Shown: positions 45,164 to 60,274 of the stretch, in pieces | How positions within the stretch are numbered: the first letter of the stretch is position 1 | Layout: every line of letters begins with the position of its first letter | Assembly (NCBI GenBank): GCA_935421135.1 | Contig: OW285195.1 | Span: 14,894,158-14,958,157 of the forward strand | Reading direction: 5' to 3' | DNA: 64,000 nt | From: Bugulina stolonifera | Lineage: Eukaryota > Bryozoa > Gymnolaemata > Cheilostomatida > Bugulidae | The notes under the pieces: model-generated | Seen by the model: the letters and a program-made list of their open reading frames with translations, nothing else | Told to the model about the DNA's origin: nothing | The model's database searches: none | Translations under genes and position numbers: made by a program

Positions 45164-46440
45164 TAAATATTATTGTTTCATGTTACAATTAGGCCTATCA
45201 TGAAATCATTTAATGTAAATGTATAGGTCTAGACTAAATATTAATATGATATTATTAATATAATAACTGTTATAGTTTAATTTAACCTAATAATTCCATT
45301 TAAATTGATGAACATGATGTTATATTATTATTATTATAATATATTAATAATATATAAAATGTAAAATTTATGTGGGCTTCAAAATAGTGCTGTAAGTTTT
45401 TAAAAACTGAGCAAGTTATAGAATATATAGTATGTTTTATGAATATTGAAACAATGCTGTAACAACAATAATATATTTTATTCATAAAATATATTTTATA
45501 ATAATATAATTATACAATCAATAGTTATTAAATTATATTTATATACTCATTATAATTATTTAATTATGATGATGGTTATATAATAATAAATAGCAAAACA
45601 GAAGCCACAATTCCTTGTTTGGGTTGGCCTGCCCAGACTCTGAAGCCACTCGTTTGGGTAAAACACATAACAACATAAAACCAATAAAGGTTACCTGAAA
45701 TACTTAGGAGTCATGTCCAGAGTCTAGTCTATCTGACTGCTGGATGGCCTGGCATGGAAGCCACACCTCCTACAATATCCCAATAAATAAGCCTCTTAGT
45801 ATGTGTGTAGGCCTACGTTAAATTATTTAATAATGCATTTTATTATAATCCATGTAGGTGCATGGGCTAGCAAATGCCTTTTAATGATAGGTGCTAGATT
45901 CTGTTATGAATCGGTTACTCACTGCTACCACGGGCTTAGTATACTAGGCCACAGTTGCTCTCTGCGGAGGATTTGAATTGGTTAATCATGCTGGAGTGTA
46001 ACAGAAACGAACTGTGTGGTAGTGAAGTAGGCATAATAATATATGATGTGCTGTTTTCATAACATGTGGGCCTATCTAATTTTATTCTCATCCTCAGAAA
46101 ACTAAGCTCAACCCTATTTTTACATAAGAAGAAAATTGTTTAGAACATCTATGTTTTGAGAATCACACTCAGCGTAAATCATACTCATGAGAATAAGTCT
46201 ATAAGCAATAACTCAGACCAATAGATCGTACACACAATACAACCTATTATACACTGTACATTTTATTACTTGTGACAGAATGAGAGAATCACTGGAGTAG
46301 TTCTAATAATGAAGGAAATTTCCAGGCTTTGGATTTTCTTCCACTTTAATAGTATCACTATTAATAAGTTTCAGATACCCACTGCATCAACTACTGGAAT
46401 AACACGATAGAGTCCAAGTTGTCCATCCCTGGTAGAAGCA

Positions 46441-47311
46441 ATGTCCACCATCGACAAAGCCACCCAACTGGATGATTTAGTTCACCAGGTGTTCAATAAA
46501 CTTGAGGAACTGGCTCTGCTGAGGAGGCAACTTGATCAGGTACTACTAGTTCTCCTCTTGCGCAAATATGTGTCAGGGGGTGATAACTCCAAACTACATG
46601 TTGGCCATTCTGTTTCATCCCTAATCAAAATGCATGTCCTACTTATATAGCCGTGTTGGTCTGCATCTGGGCACCTGTAGGCCTATTATATTGTTGCAAA
46701 TGGTTTTCTAGTTGACTACCATGATGCTCGACTGGTCACTATTTTGTTTCACACATAATACGACATAATATCTGCTTTCTTCTCATTTTAAAAGTTTAGC
46801 CATCAGGGATTGACCCACCACATTGACTTATGTCTATTCATAGGAGCTTTCTGATGGGTTCCTATACATGGCTAAAGCACGGAGTAACATGGGACAGAAG
46901 ACTATAACCTCTCTGCAGTATGATGATAGGGAGATGATTCCTAATGTCAAGGTCGATTGTGAAAGTAGCGACCATGGCGTCGACTTTGATGTCATAGCAC
47001 AAAGGGCAAATAGCAGTCACTCGAAATCAGAAAAGCTCAATGTGCGCAAGCGAACAGTAGAAAAGTCTGAGAATACTCTGACTGTAGATGGGGTGGAGAA
47101 TGTACCCTCCCCGAAGAAAGAGAGCGAAACAAAGAAACAGATTAAGGATCCTCTGTTAATGTTCGGAGTCTTAGTTCCTCAATCATTACGTTCCAGTAAA
47201 GCTTGCTTCCAGAGAAGTGTTACATTGGTCAGCCAGCTGTGTGCTGTACAGTCACAGATCTCCTGTCTCAAGTCTCAGTACCAAACACTTCTCTCTCAGG
47301 TGGACCATTAA
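46441..47311 (+). CDS. CCDC115: CCDC115 (Vma22-like) V-ATPase assembly factor
   Basis: Two exons, 46441-46539 and 46844-47311, joined in phase 0 to 188 residues (human about 180). The N-terminal helix (LDDLVHQVFNKLEEL) and the start of exon 2 (LSDGFLYMAKARSNMG) match the conserved coiled-coil segment of CCDC115. After a variable charged, Lys/Ser/Glu-rich middle region comes the conserved DPLLMFGVLVPQSLR block and a C-terminal helix (residues about 155-185). In animals and yeast this family helps assemble the V-ATPase V0 sector in the ER and Golgi; the role here is inferred from that. Only 11 bases separate the stop from a large satellite array, so the 3' untranslated region probably contains the array. 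The next AATAAA is at 48517-48522. Confidence 0.88.
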
Positions 47312-47322
47312 CTACATAATAT

Positions 47323-48250
47323 GTCATAGGCCAATTATATCATAGGCCAATTATATCATAGGCCAATTATATCATAGGCCTATTATATCATAGGCCTATT
47401 ATATCATAGGCCTATTACATCATAGGCCAATTATATCATAGGCCTATTATATCATAGGCCTATTATATCATAGGCCTATTATATCATAGGCCTATTATAT
47501 CATAGGCCTATTATATCATAGGCCAATTATATCATAGGCCAATTATATCATAGGCCAATTATATCATAGGCCAATTATATCATAGGCCAATTATATCATA
47601 GGCCTATTATATCATAGGCCTATTATATCATAGGCCAATTATATCATAGGCCTATTATATCATAGGCCTATTATATCATAGGCCAATTATATCATAGGCC
47701 TATTATATCATAGGCCTATTATATCATAGGCCTATTATATCATAGGCCTATTATATCATAGGCCAATTATATCATAGGCCAATTATATCATAGGCCAATT
47801 ATATCATAGGCCAATTATATCATAGGCCAATTATATCATAGGCCTATTATATCATAGGCCTATTATATCATAGGCCTATTATATCATAGGCCTATTATAT
47901 CATAGGCCAATCATATCATAGGCCTATTATATCATAGGCCTATTATATCATAGGCCTATTATATCATAGGCCTATTATATCATAGGCCTATTATATCATA
48001 GGCCAATTATATCATAGGCCAATTATATCATAGGCCAATTATATCATAGGCCAATTATATCATAGGCCAATTATATCATAGGCCTATTATATCATAGGCC
48101 TATTATATCATAGGCCTATTATATCATAGGCCAATTATATCATAGGCCAATTATATCATAGGCCTATTATATCATAGGCCAATTATATCATAGGCCAATT
48201 ATATCATAGGCCAATTATATCATAGGCCAATTATATCATAGGCCAATAGT
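47323..48250. repeat. 16-bp satellite, 58 units, with 240-bp higher-order repeat
   Basis: Fifty-eight units in unbroken 16-bp register. Units are of two kinds differing at one position: ATCATAGGCCAATTAT (29 units) and ATCATAGGCCTATTAT (29 units, containing the palindrome ATAGGCCTAT). Three consecutive blocks of 15 units (240 bp; 47461-47700, 47701-47940, 47941-48180) share their first eleven units exactly in type and differ only in the last four. Only three other units vary in sequence (47323, about 47403-47418 and about 47899-47914), apart from the degenerate final unit. Confidence 0.97.
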
Positions 48251-51200
48251 TTTCTATTTTTATTGTGATTCTGTTTAATTTATCTAGTCATAAATATTGT
48301 GGCTTATAACTATTAGTATTATAACTATTAGTATTATAACTATTAGTATTATAACTATTAGTATTATAACTATTAGTATTATAACTATTAGTATTATAAC
48401 TATTAGTATTATAGTCGAATACCATTGTAGCAAAGGTCTCTATTATATTTACAATCTGTATACTGTTTTACTTTATTTTACCGAATTAAATGACTGAATG
48501 TCAAAATATATTCAGCAATAAATACTACAAATTTTTACCAAGTTAAAATATTGGCAGACTATAGTCTGAGTTCTAACACCAGGGGCTCAATTTCCTATCA
48601 AGTTGCTCGATGGTTGAATATCGTTGATAAATGCTAGTCATGTGACTTTCCATTCCTGGGACTTGGCTAGTCATAGCTCACTTACGCTCGACTGTCAGTA
48701 GATTCTATTGTGGTCATAACCTGGTTGTAAATATTAATGTTGTAGCACTGTAAATTAATTTATTGGCAACGGGTTGTATTTTTGTATCTTAGGATTCTGT
48801 TGAATTACAAAAATCAAAATTCTGCAATTCATTAATAATGCTTGCTAATAAAAATTGCTTTGCTGTTCTTGGAGTTGTGCTTTCTTTGTGGTATTACTGA
48901 GCCATGAGTAGGCAACTTCTAATAAACAGGCTACAATTTTACAAATGTGTGCATCTATCTACCTGCTGTGTGAAGACATATCTCTTTTCACTTTAAATCA
49001 TTGATAGTGATATCCACTTCCCTATAGTACAATTCAACAAACCTGCTGTTAGTATGAACAAAGCGTAGCACTAAGTTGTTAGTATTCCCTATGGATTTCC
49101 CACCAGCGTGAATATTTCTATCCAGTACAATGCTACAGTCATGATTTCCGCATAACTCATCTAGACAAAGTCAATACACTTTGAGTGAATTTCAGAGCAT
49201 TAACTTACAATATTTTGCCTCAGATTCAAGCATGTTATTATTGCAGATTGCCATGTTATTCATGTACTACACACATTATACACGTCATGTCTTTTCATCA
49301 CCACACAGACATCACTGTCGCCAGCTTGGCCTTCATCCTACCACAGATCTTTGCATTATACAAATACTATTTAGAATGACTATGTATAATGTATATTCCA
49401 AGCCTGTGCTCCCTCTTTCATTTTTAATCGAATTGTGTAATATGAAGTCAAGACAACTCCTAGTTGGTAATGCACAGTTGATGAGATAACTCCACGTTGG
49501 TAATGCACAGTTGCTATCAAGTGGGTGCCGGATCATTATCAACTTGGTCTTTGAGCCTTCATTGGTGCATCAACTGGTAGTGGCCCTCAGATACATTGCA
49601 TGTACATGTGTATTTACTGCACCTCACTGTAGCCTGGATTCCATATCTCATAAAATAATTGGAATGGAATTCTCCAAATCATATAAACTGCCCATAAAAG
49701 CATATTGCTATCACTCCATTGGATCTGGTGCACAGGCTAGAACATTGCGTAATGCATGATGCTACTAGACCAAGTGTTTATGTAGGCCTACGCCTACAGC
49801 TAATTAGTATATTTGCCAAACCACCTGTGATATAAGAGTTTTATTGGTGATTAGTTACATAATTTACATGAATTGTTGTAAAACCATCAAAACAGTGAAA
49901 CATCTGTGTGATGTCTAACATACAAAATGCTCTGAATTTATATTGTTGCAGTAAGATATTGTATGCAGTTATTTTACAGAGCACTTGGTTGGAACAATAG
50001 TAAAAGTGCCATGTGATACTTGTGCGCAGAAAATGTAAAACGGGTCTCCTAAAAATTAGCCGAGATTTCTACCATGAAGGCTAAATCGGTGTCAAAATTT
50101 TAGTTTTTATCATTTGACTTTTACTCGATCACCCTTGGAGATGTTAAAAATATTAAAAGCACTAAGACACGTTATTGTAGTGCATGTAGTGCATTCATTG
50201 TAATTTCATACAAATATGAATTATTTTTGCAGACAGTCATGTATTTATTGTAAAAAACAAAAATAATTCTAAACGCTGCATTAATCAATACAAGAGTAAC
50301 ATATCCATTATACACAAGTGTGTTGGCTGGTAGCAGATGACATCACGGTTAGTGCCTGCTGTGGCAGCATAAGTACATGCCATCGAATCTATGCACATGT
50401 TTCTTCACAACTAGAAAACATCAATCAATATTAGAGCATCATGGTGTACACTGTAATACTTGTACTTGTACAGGCAGTGATTTCTAACAAACAAAGACCA
50501 CACTATAAGATACGATGTCCCTTTGTTAGCTCTTGTATGCCAGCTCTTATACAAACGTAAATTGTACTGCTGATTTTATAACATGGTCATCTGAAGCAGG
50601 TCTATGAAGCTACAGGGTCTGGTTTGGGTGTGGCAAGTCTTGCCCTGGAATATTCTAGTCTATGAAGACTAAAGTTTGAGAGCTCAGGTCTTCCAAATGT
50701 CTGGAATTTACAAACAATGTGTAAACCACATGACTGTGCAGTAGTCAATCCTGAAAGTCCTGCCGAAACCACATATACGTACATTGATGAGGTGTCAAAC
50801 ACCGAAACAGTACACTGTATGCAGATGGAGTATACATTGTACATGTACAAAGACTAATATAGCAATTATATTTACATATATAAGCACCATTATAATATTA
50901 GTATAACTTTACAGTTTTAAAGTAGATATTTAAACAGTTCTTAATAGCCAAACACTTGAAAAATTGATTTAGTTTCATCTTCTTGTAAATTGAGATACTC
51001 AAGTTAGATAGTCAGCTATCTATTTCTATACTGTTACAGATACATGTAGTATTGCTGTGTTTGTTATATCTAATAATGCTTGTGAAATAGCTTCATGCTA
51101 ATTAGCTGCTTGATGCCTAGTGTTACACATAGACAAGTTCCTCATTCCAGATAACTTCGGAGAGCGGCTGACTGCCTATACACCCATTAATAATTTAGCC

Positions 51201-52116
51201 CACTGTCTATTGATCACAGGTTATATTTATTATCTTGATTAGTAGTAGTGTTATGATAACACTAATAGCTATGTTTTAACACAGTTAGTATTATCAATAA
51301 TTGTATATGTTGTACAGCATGTGTAGAAACTAGACACTTGATGTTAGTTCACTAACAGATAGTAACAGAGAAGGCTTGCTGCCTTCACTCTAGCTGATAC
51401 ACATGTAAGTATAAAGTAATATATTTATAGTATTAATTATTTAATATTTGACTCGTTGAATCATAATCTGTGTGCAGAGAGGATGGTTAAAGTTAAAATT
51501 ATGACAGCTTACAAAATAATACTAAAATTAATTAACATAATTACTTCAGTATAGCAACCACCTGCAAGTTCAAGGTTACACGTGTCATCATTGTAAATAT
51601 ATTATGTGCAATAATGGAAATGCAGTTAAATCGCTTGACTTTGGTAGAGGTAGCAATGCTCTAAATGGTTAGCTCATATTCAACAAGTATACAAAAAGTA
51701 TAACACATGAATTAGTGTGATAAATAAATGCCCACTGTTTCTTCTAACATCGAAAGACATGCACCAGCTGTTATTGTTAAAGTGATAAACATATGAAAGA
51801 GAGGATAAATCCTAAGTGCTTCATTTTTATGTTTATTTCCTATGAAGCTGCCCAATTAGCTGTACATTATACTATAACATTATATATCTGCTCACTTATT
51901 TACTTAGAACTGGTAAAACGGATTAAAAGTTAAATAATTATGTATACAAGTATGTATGTTGACCTATTTAACGAGAGAGACCGATTATACACTAACTAGA
52001 TTATTTATTATTTAGCCTCAGCTCCAACTACAATATACTACAGTATACTAAACAACAGGCAGTGTAGACCCTAGCAGAGCATTTGACTAACCAAGAAGGG
52101 GTAACAGAGTGGTACC
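48251..52116. other. Intergenic region downstream of CCDC115
   Basis: About 3.9 kb with no gene I can support. It holds a 15-bp tandem array (48306-48410) and a possible CCDC115 polyadenylation signal at 48517-48522. Open frames at 49181-49489 (+) and 50602-50850 (-) have no recognisable motif. Confidence 0.6.
48306..48410. repeat. 15-bp tandem repeat, seven perfect copies
   Basis: Seven identical copies of ATAACTATTAGTATT. The open frame that spans them (repeated Ile-Thr-Ile-Ser) is an artefact. It starts about 55 bp after the 16-bp satellite but has an unrelated unit. Confidence 0.97.
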
Positions 52117-54980
52117 ATGTGGAACCTTAGCTCTGTACTAGAAGCCATCCTCTCTAACAGAAAGACATGGTTTGCTGTGGTAAATAAGACGTTATATAAT
52201 ATTAGTCTGTTATGTTCTTCTTGCGTGTTGAACTTAGTCTAACATGATTCCTTAGTTGCATGAAATTGGAAACCTTTTCAAAATCAGACACCAGAATGGG
52301 GCAAAATCCAACAACTTCGTGTTAAAATATGCTCCAAGATCTTAAGATTTTAAGAGAAAACTTTGTTGCTATGAAACAAGGAAAATAAATGGCACCGCAA
52401 ATTATTATAATTGTAATCTGTAGGGTGGGGGGGGGGTCTATCAGTCTGAGGGACCCCCTGAAATTTTTGGTGGGGGACTGCGCACCGCACCCCTCCCCCC
52501 AACTTTGACCACTGGTTTTAACAGGCTGCTACAGGTGCTCTTCTGGCAGGCATACATACTAATTGGCATTTACTGAACCTCTGGAAGAAGAAGAAAAAAA
52601 CAATGATGGATTCTCTAGTTGTAGATACAGGTGAGGACAACTCCATATAATGGGAGAACACAATATTATAATGCTCTCAATGTTGTATACTGTACAACAT
52701 TCTATTTAGTTGAGTAGAATTTAATGTCATTGAGCAAACAGGTACTTGGGATAAAGTGGTGTCACCCAATTATTTAGAGTTGCATTCTCTCTCAACCAAT
52801 TGTAGACACTGTGGTGAGAACTGGGAAGGGTATAGAATTACAAATCTTCCTGGGGAAACACCCATTTGGTTTTGGAACAATTTAAAACTCAGCATGGTAT
52901 GATTGTACCATGAGATGTTCGAACTGTTTTATCATGGTAGGCCAGCATCAACATGCACATTAATTTAAGACATCATTGCTTGCCGATAAATTTAGTATTA
53001 TTCCAGTATGTGGGTTCAGAGCATGCATGTACAAATTATCAGTATACAAATGTGTACTTCAAATTATCAACATAACTATTTTACAACTTCCCCATACTGA
53101 TAATATTGTTGTACAACTAATGCCTACACTATATTACATTGATAAGAGGGTATAACATACAGGAACTTACATTTACTGGCTACTGGCTATTCACTAGAGA
53201 ATTTGCTCATAAGTAGGCAGCCAAGCACCTTCCTAACACCTTATTTATCCATATAAGAATTCATATTAGAAATACTGCAGAAATTCTTCCACAGGTTGTT
53301 TAAAAATATTTTAGAAATATTTTATAAGAACTAAAGTTGATTGGACTAAATGACTCTAAAACCAGGTAAATACATTGTATGTATATCTGAGTGTATAGTG
53401 TAGACTGGGGACTTAACTATGAGTAGGTAGTCTAATTTAGAGTTTAGAAGGGGAATAATAGAGTTTTAGCCAGTTCTAAAGCTAAGTACTTAATCTTTAT
53501 GTTGGAAGGTATGCGGCTTAGCTACATCATCAGTTGGTGGTCACTGGTTAGTCTTTATGTCCTTCATCTGCAGAGTAGACTGAAACAATACTTTATAGTG
53601 CACAGAAAATATATGTAAGGATTGCTGACTGATTATGTATCAATATGTCAGTTTGAGAGAATACCAGATATATTATTATATTTATGGAATGCCATCACAG
53701 GTGGTATACACTTCTATTATACAATCCCATGATAATCACTGTATTTACCTATAACTAGTAGTTACAAAGTTTGCCCACCTGGTTAGTACATGAATTGTTT
53801 CTTAGTGAGTAGCCATTAAAGAATAAACTATTTATTGTTCCGAAGGTAGTATTTTGACACAAACACTTGCCTTAGATTTCAGTACCCTACGGCCTACATA
53901 CTGAACCTCACAAGTATCATTGCTAAACTCCCATGTATCAAAATTAGTTCCGACTACTAACTTTTCCCCTGTAAAATTCATCTTGGCTGAAATATGCTAA
54001 CATTTCAGCCCTAGTTGAAGTACACTGTAGGTGTCTCAGTCCAGCAAGGTCCTTTTGCCTAAAAGGTAATACAATTGCAGTACATTCTACTCTACATGTA
54101 ACTCCTTTTTCTTTGCACATGGTAGATTGCTGTATAGAGAAATATTAGTGATTAGTGAATCAACTTGCTGCATTTATTTGCAGGTTTTAACGAAGATCAG
54201 ATGATAGATGACATAGAAGATGTAAGGGAAGACCTGCAGGTAATAATTCACAGGTTTCAAGAGGAAGAAAGAATCTACAAACAAGCGCACCATATAGTGG
54301 ACTCAGCATTGAAAGGGTACACACTTACTTGATAATTATATAAAATGCATGTACTTTACACAGGTCTTACTTCGAATGTTGATGCGAAAGTTCACCCATA
54401 TAGTGCTTAGGGTTATCCTCTCTCTATTTATTTATGCACATATAATTATACTTGCAATATAAATAGATGTAGTTGCTAACTATTCATATAACTACAATGT
54501 AAAACCGACGGTATCCGCAGAATTTTGTAACATTACTGTATTTAATGATATGCATGGAGCACACATACAGCAGACCAGACAGAAACATATATTGCTTTGT
54601 TATTGTGTTTGGATGGATTTGCTATATTATTTTTATGCTATTATACATGTATGTTTAGCTAATGGTCATTGACTCAATACTGACAGTTGATTGCAGTTAT
54701 CCTCTCCTACACATATATAAGACTTACTAGAGAGAAGACAACTCTGCTTACATGATAATTTCATTATTGTAGGGTGGTGAACAGTGTGGCCAATAATGAA
54801 GAGTCTGATATCTTAGCAAAGACAATAGAAAACAATCTCCAGGCTTTTTATCTTGACCGTCAGGCTAACATTATAGTTCAGACTGCTTTACAGGGTCTGC
54901 TGCATAATAAACCTGACAGTGACAGGTCAAGGTCAATTATGTATGACTTTGATCATACATGTGCCATAGTTAGCTCCTAG
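52117..54980 (+). CDS. Small predicted membrane-anchored/helical protein, unknown function
   Basis: Four exons, 52117-52179, 52525-52630, 54184-54316 and 54773-54980, join in frame to 169 residues with consistent GT-AG junctions. Residues about 17-36 (WFAVAATGALLAGIHTNWHL) are a possible signal anchor or membrane segment, followed by a Lys-rich patch (KKKKK) at about 42-46. Residues 60-100 are acidic and helical (DDIEDVREDLQVIIHRFQEEE), likely a coiled coil. The C-terminal half is also helical, with no cysteine cluster or catalytic motif. I do not recognise the family. The topology, a short hydrophobic segment then a positive cluster, would fit a tail-out organelle membrane protein, but that is inference. 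A candidate AATAAA is at 55465-55470. Splice-frame consistency across four exons is the main support. Confidence 0.6.
52415..52510. other. G-rich/C-rich segment in intron 1 of the unknown gene
   Basis: A run of G at about 52425-52437, then GGGACCCCCTG and a C run ending near 52500, in AT-rich surroundings. It looks like a fragment of a dispersed element (a similar G run followed by GGGTCC lies at about 15607-15624) but has no defined ends. Confidence 0.35.
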
Positions 54981-56925
54981 AACTACCGATGATTGTAAGA
55001 TTAATATACAAGCGTTTGATGAACTACACTATACAAGATGGCTGACACAAAAATGTGCTTACCTGATCAGTGGGAACTGTTCAAACAGGAGGTTATGCAC
55101 AGTATTGCACTGTTGTAGACTTCCTGGTATTATTCACAATGCCCTCTTTTAACGCAATACTGTTCTACACTTCATAGTATGATGGGTTGAACCTTATGAT
55201 CTTCTTATTTCAATTTTTGTGCCGTAGTTTTATGGCTCACAGTGAGGCGCAACCATATGATTGTACAATGAATTCACTTAAAAAGATTTGTAATTAATCT
55301 TGTATCACTGAGTGTTGTTCAAGGCATCTCTAAGTACAGTATGTCTGACTATGTTACTAAGACGAAATTACTGTTTTTTGTAACTCTAATGCACATGCAA
55401 TACTGCTGGCCCACGCAATATGTATTGATACTATGTAAGTCGTTACCATAGTTGTGTTTTATATAATAAATATACATATATTGTTTGTATATAATTATTA
55501 CAAGCTATGTACTAACCAGGTATTATGTATCCTGCTGTGGAACCAATAATTTGCTTTATATAAGGAGTAATGTTCTCATACAGATACGAACTACAAAATA
55601 CTCGCAGTCCTAATTTATATATCTTTGGCAGCTTATGTTAAAATCGTATGTATTCGCTACTATTGGAATATTTGAACGCACGCTATTGGCTTCAAAATTT
55701 TAACTTTATGTCAACCCATCATGTGACCATAATATCTGTAGACCGGTATCCTAAGCAACCGTTAAGCACAAACATGTTCGGGTATAAAGGTGCAAACCCG
55801 CTGTAAGAATACCTCTAAGGCTACCGAGTAAGAGTTTCCCTTTGTTCTCCTTACAGTATTATTATTCTATTTGGAAATCTACATCATTTCCAGAAAGACG
55901 TTGGTGTAGGTAAGTTGGGATAGCCTCTGCTTTCCAGATTAGTACAATGTCATTTGGCTGTACATCTATTTGTACATATCATGGTGTAACTGCAAGACCA
56001 ATATTACGGCTACAATGCCAATGTTAATGTAACCAAACCCAGTTTTTTAAATTTTAAATTAATTTCAAATGTTTAGGGTTTAGGGTTAGGATAATGTTAT
56101 TTAATATATGAATGTTATGTTATGTATGAATTTCTATTTTTAAAATTATTTTTCGTTTTTATCAATTCGGTTTTAATTTCAAACGTGGAACCGAGTAGCT
56201 GACTGCCCAGTGATGAATTTCTGCAGAAGGAGGGTCACATTTCAAAATATTCACATTCTATTGTATTTCAGTTTTGAATTTAATAATATAATTTAAATAT
56301 AATCAATGTAAGTTGTAAATGTTACCTAAAGTTTACTTACTTTCTCGCTGTCAACCACGAATCACGGACTACCATTGCCAAGTCAAGTTCAATTCCACAC
56401 TACTTATTGAGTTAAATCATTGACGAATGTATGAAAGAATCAGAATTAGATGATGAATGTGGGTAGACCTTCGAATTTAAACTCTATAGTTCGCTAACCA
56501 AACTAAACAATAACAATACAACTGTATGACTAGAAAATAACTGAGAAGATTTGTAAATAGATTATGGAATTTCTAATATTTCAATTTGAAGTCATTGGCA
56601 ATGGTTGGTTCTGAAAAAGAATTTTTATTGTAAGAATTATGTAGGCCTATTGTGATTGTCTCTGTCTTGTGTTGATGGTAATAGTAATAGCGTAAGTAGC
56701 CTAGTTTTGACTATTACGGACTGTTTGTTGAAGTGCAAGCCAAGTCGTCATCTTTTATGCTAAACACATTACTATCACTGTTTAACTAATATATCAATGT
56801 AAGACAACTATAAGATTTCAGCAGTTATTCATAATTCGAATCTCAATAAATCAAGTTAATGTAATCTTTTCATGGTTTACATTCACTTTTTACAGATTAT
56901 TGGACGAGAGCAATCTGAAACAAAG
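54981..56925. other. Intergenic region and 5' untranslated region of cathepsin L
   Basis: AATAAA at 55465-55470 may end the upstream unknown gene. A non-coding 5' exon of cathepsin L probably ends at 55909 (donor GTAAGT at 55910) and splices to the acceptor at 56894-56895. A short telomere-like stretch (TTTAGGGTTTAGGGTTAGG) lies at 56073-56091. Nothing else was recognised. Confidence 0.5.

Positions 56926-60274
<3,349 letters not shown>

Larger units (their letters stand above)
38026..46440. other. Long AT-rich intergenic region between receptor and CCDC115
   Basis: About 8.4 kb. The first 45 bp upstream of the receptor start are almost pure A/T (repeated TTATATAATTA) and are the likely core promoter of the receptor. 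Beyond that I see no gene: open frames at 39350-39667 and 41605-41946 (+) have no motif. The stretch contains a (TGAC)20 array, a SINE, a 43-bp AT-only palindrome at 44831-44873 and a short exon-like segment at 40344-40442 on the minus strand. Confidence 0.6.

Noticed and set aside
45905..45975. Possible third SINE head on the minus strand
   Set aside because: A-box-like TGGCCTAGTATAC only; the B-box is too degenerate to annotate.
47323..48250. Regular 16-bp repeat array considered as a CRISPR-like array
   Set aside because: There are no spacers; units are directly contiguous and the host is a eukaryote.
48297..48497. 66-codon frame with Ile-Thr-Ile-Ser repeats
   Set aside because: Translation of the 15-bp tandem repeat only.
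56073..56091. Interstitial telomeric repeat
   Set aside because: Only about three imperfect TTAGGG-like units; too short to indicate a telomere fusion.
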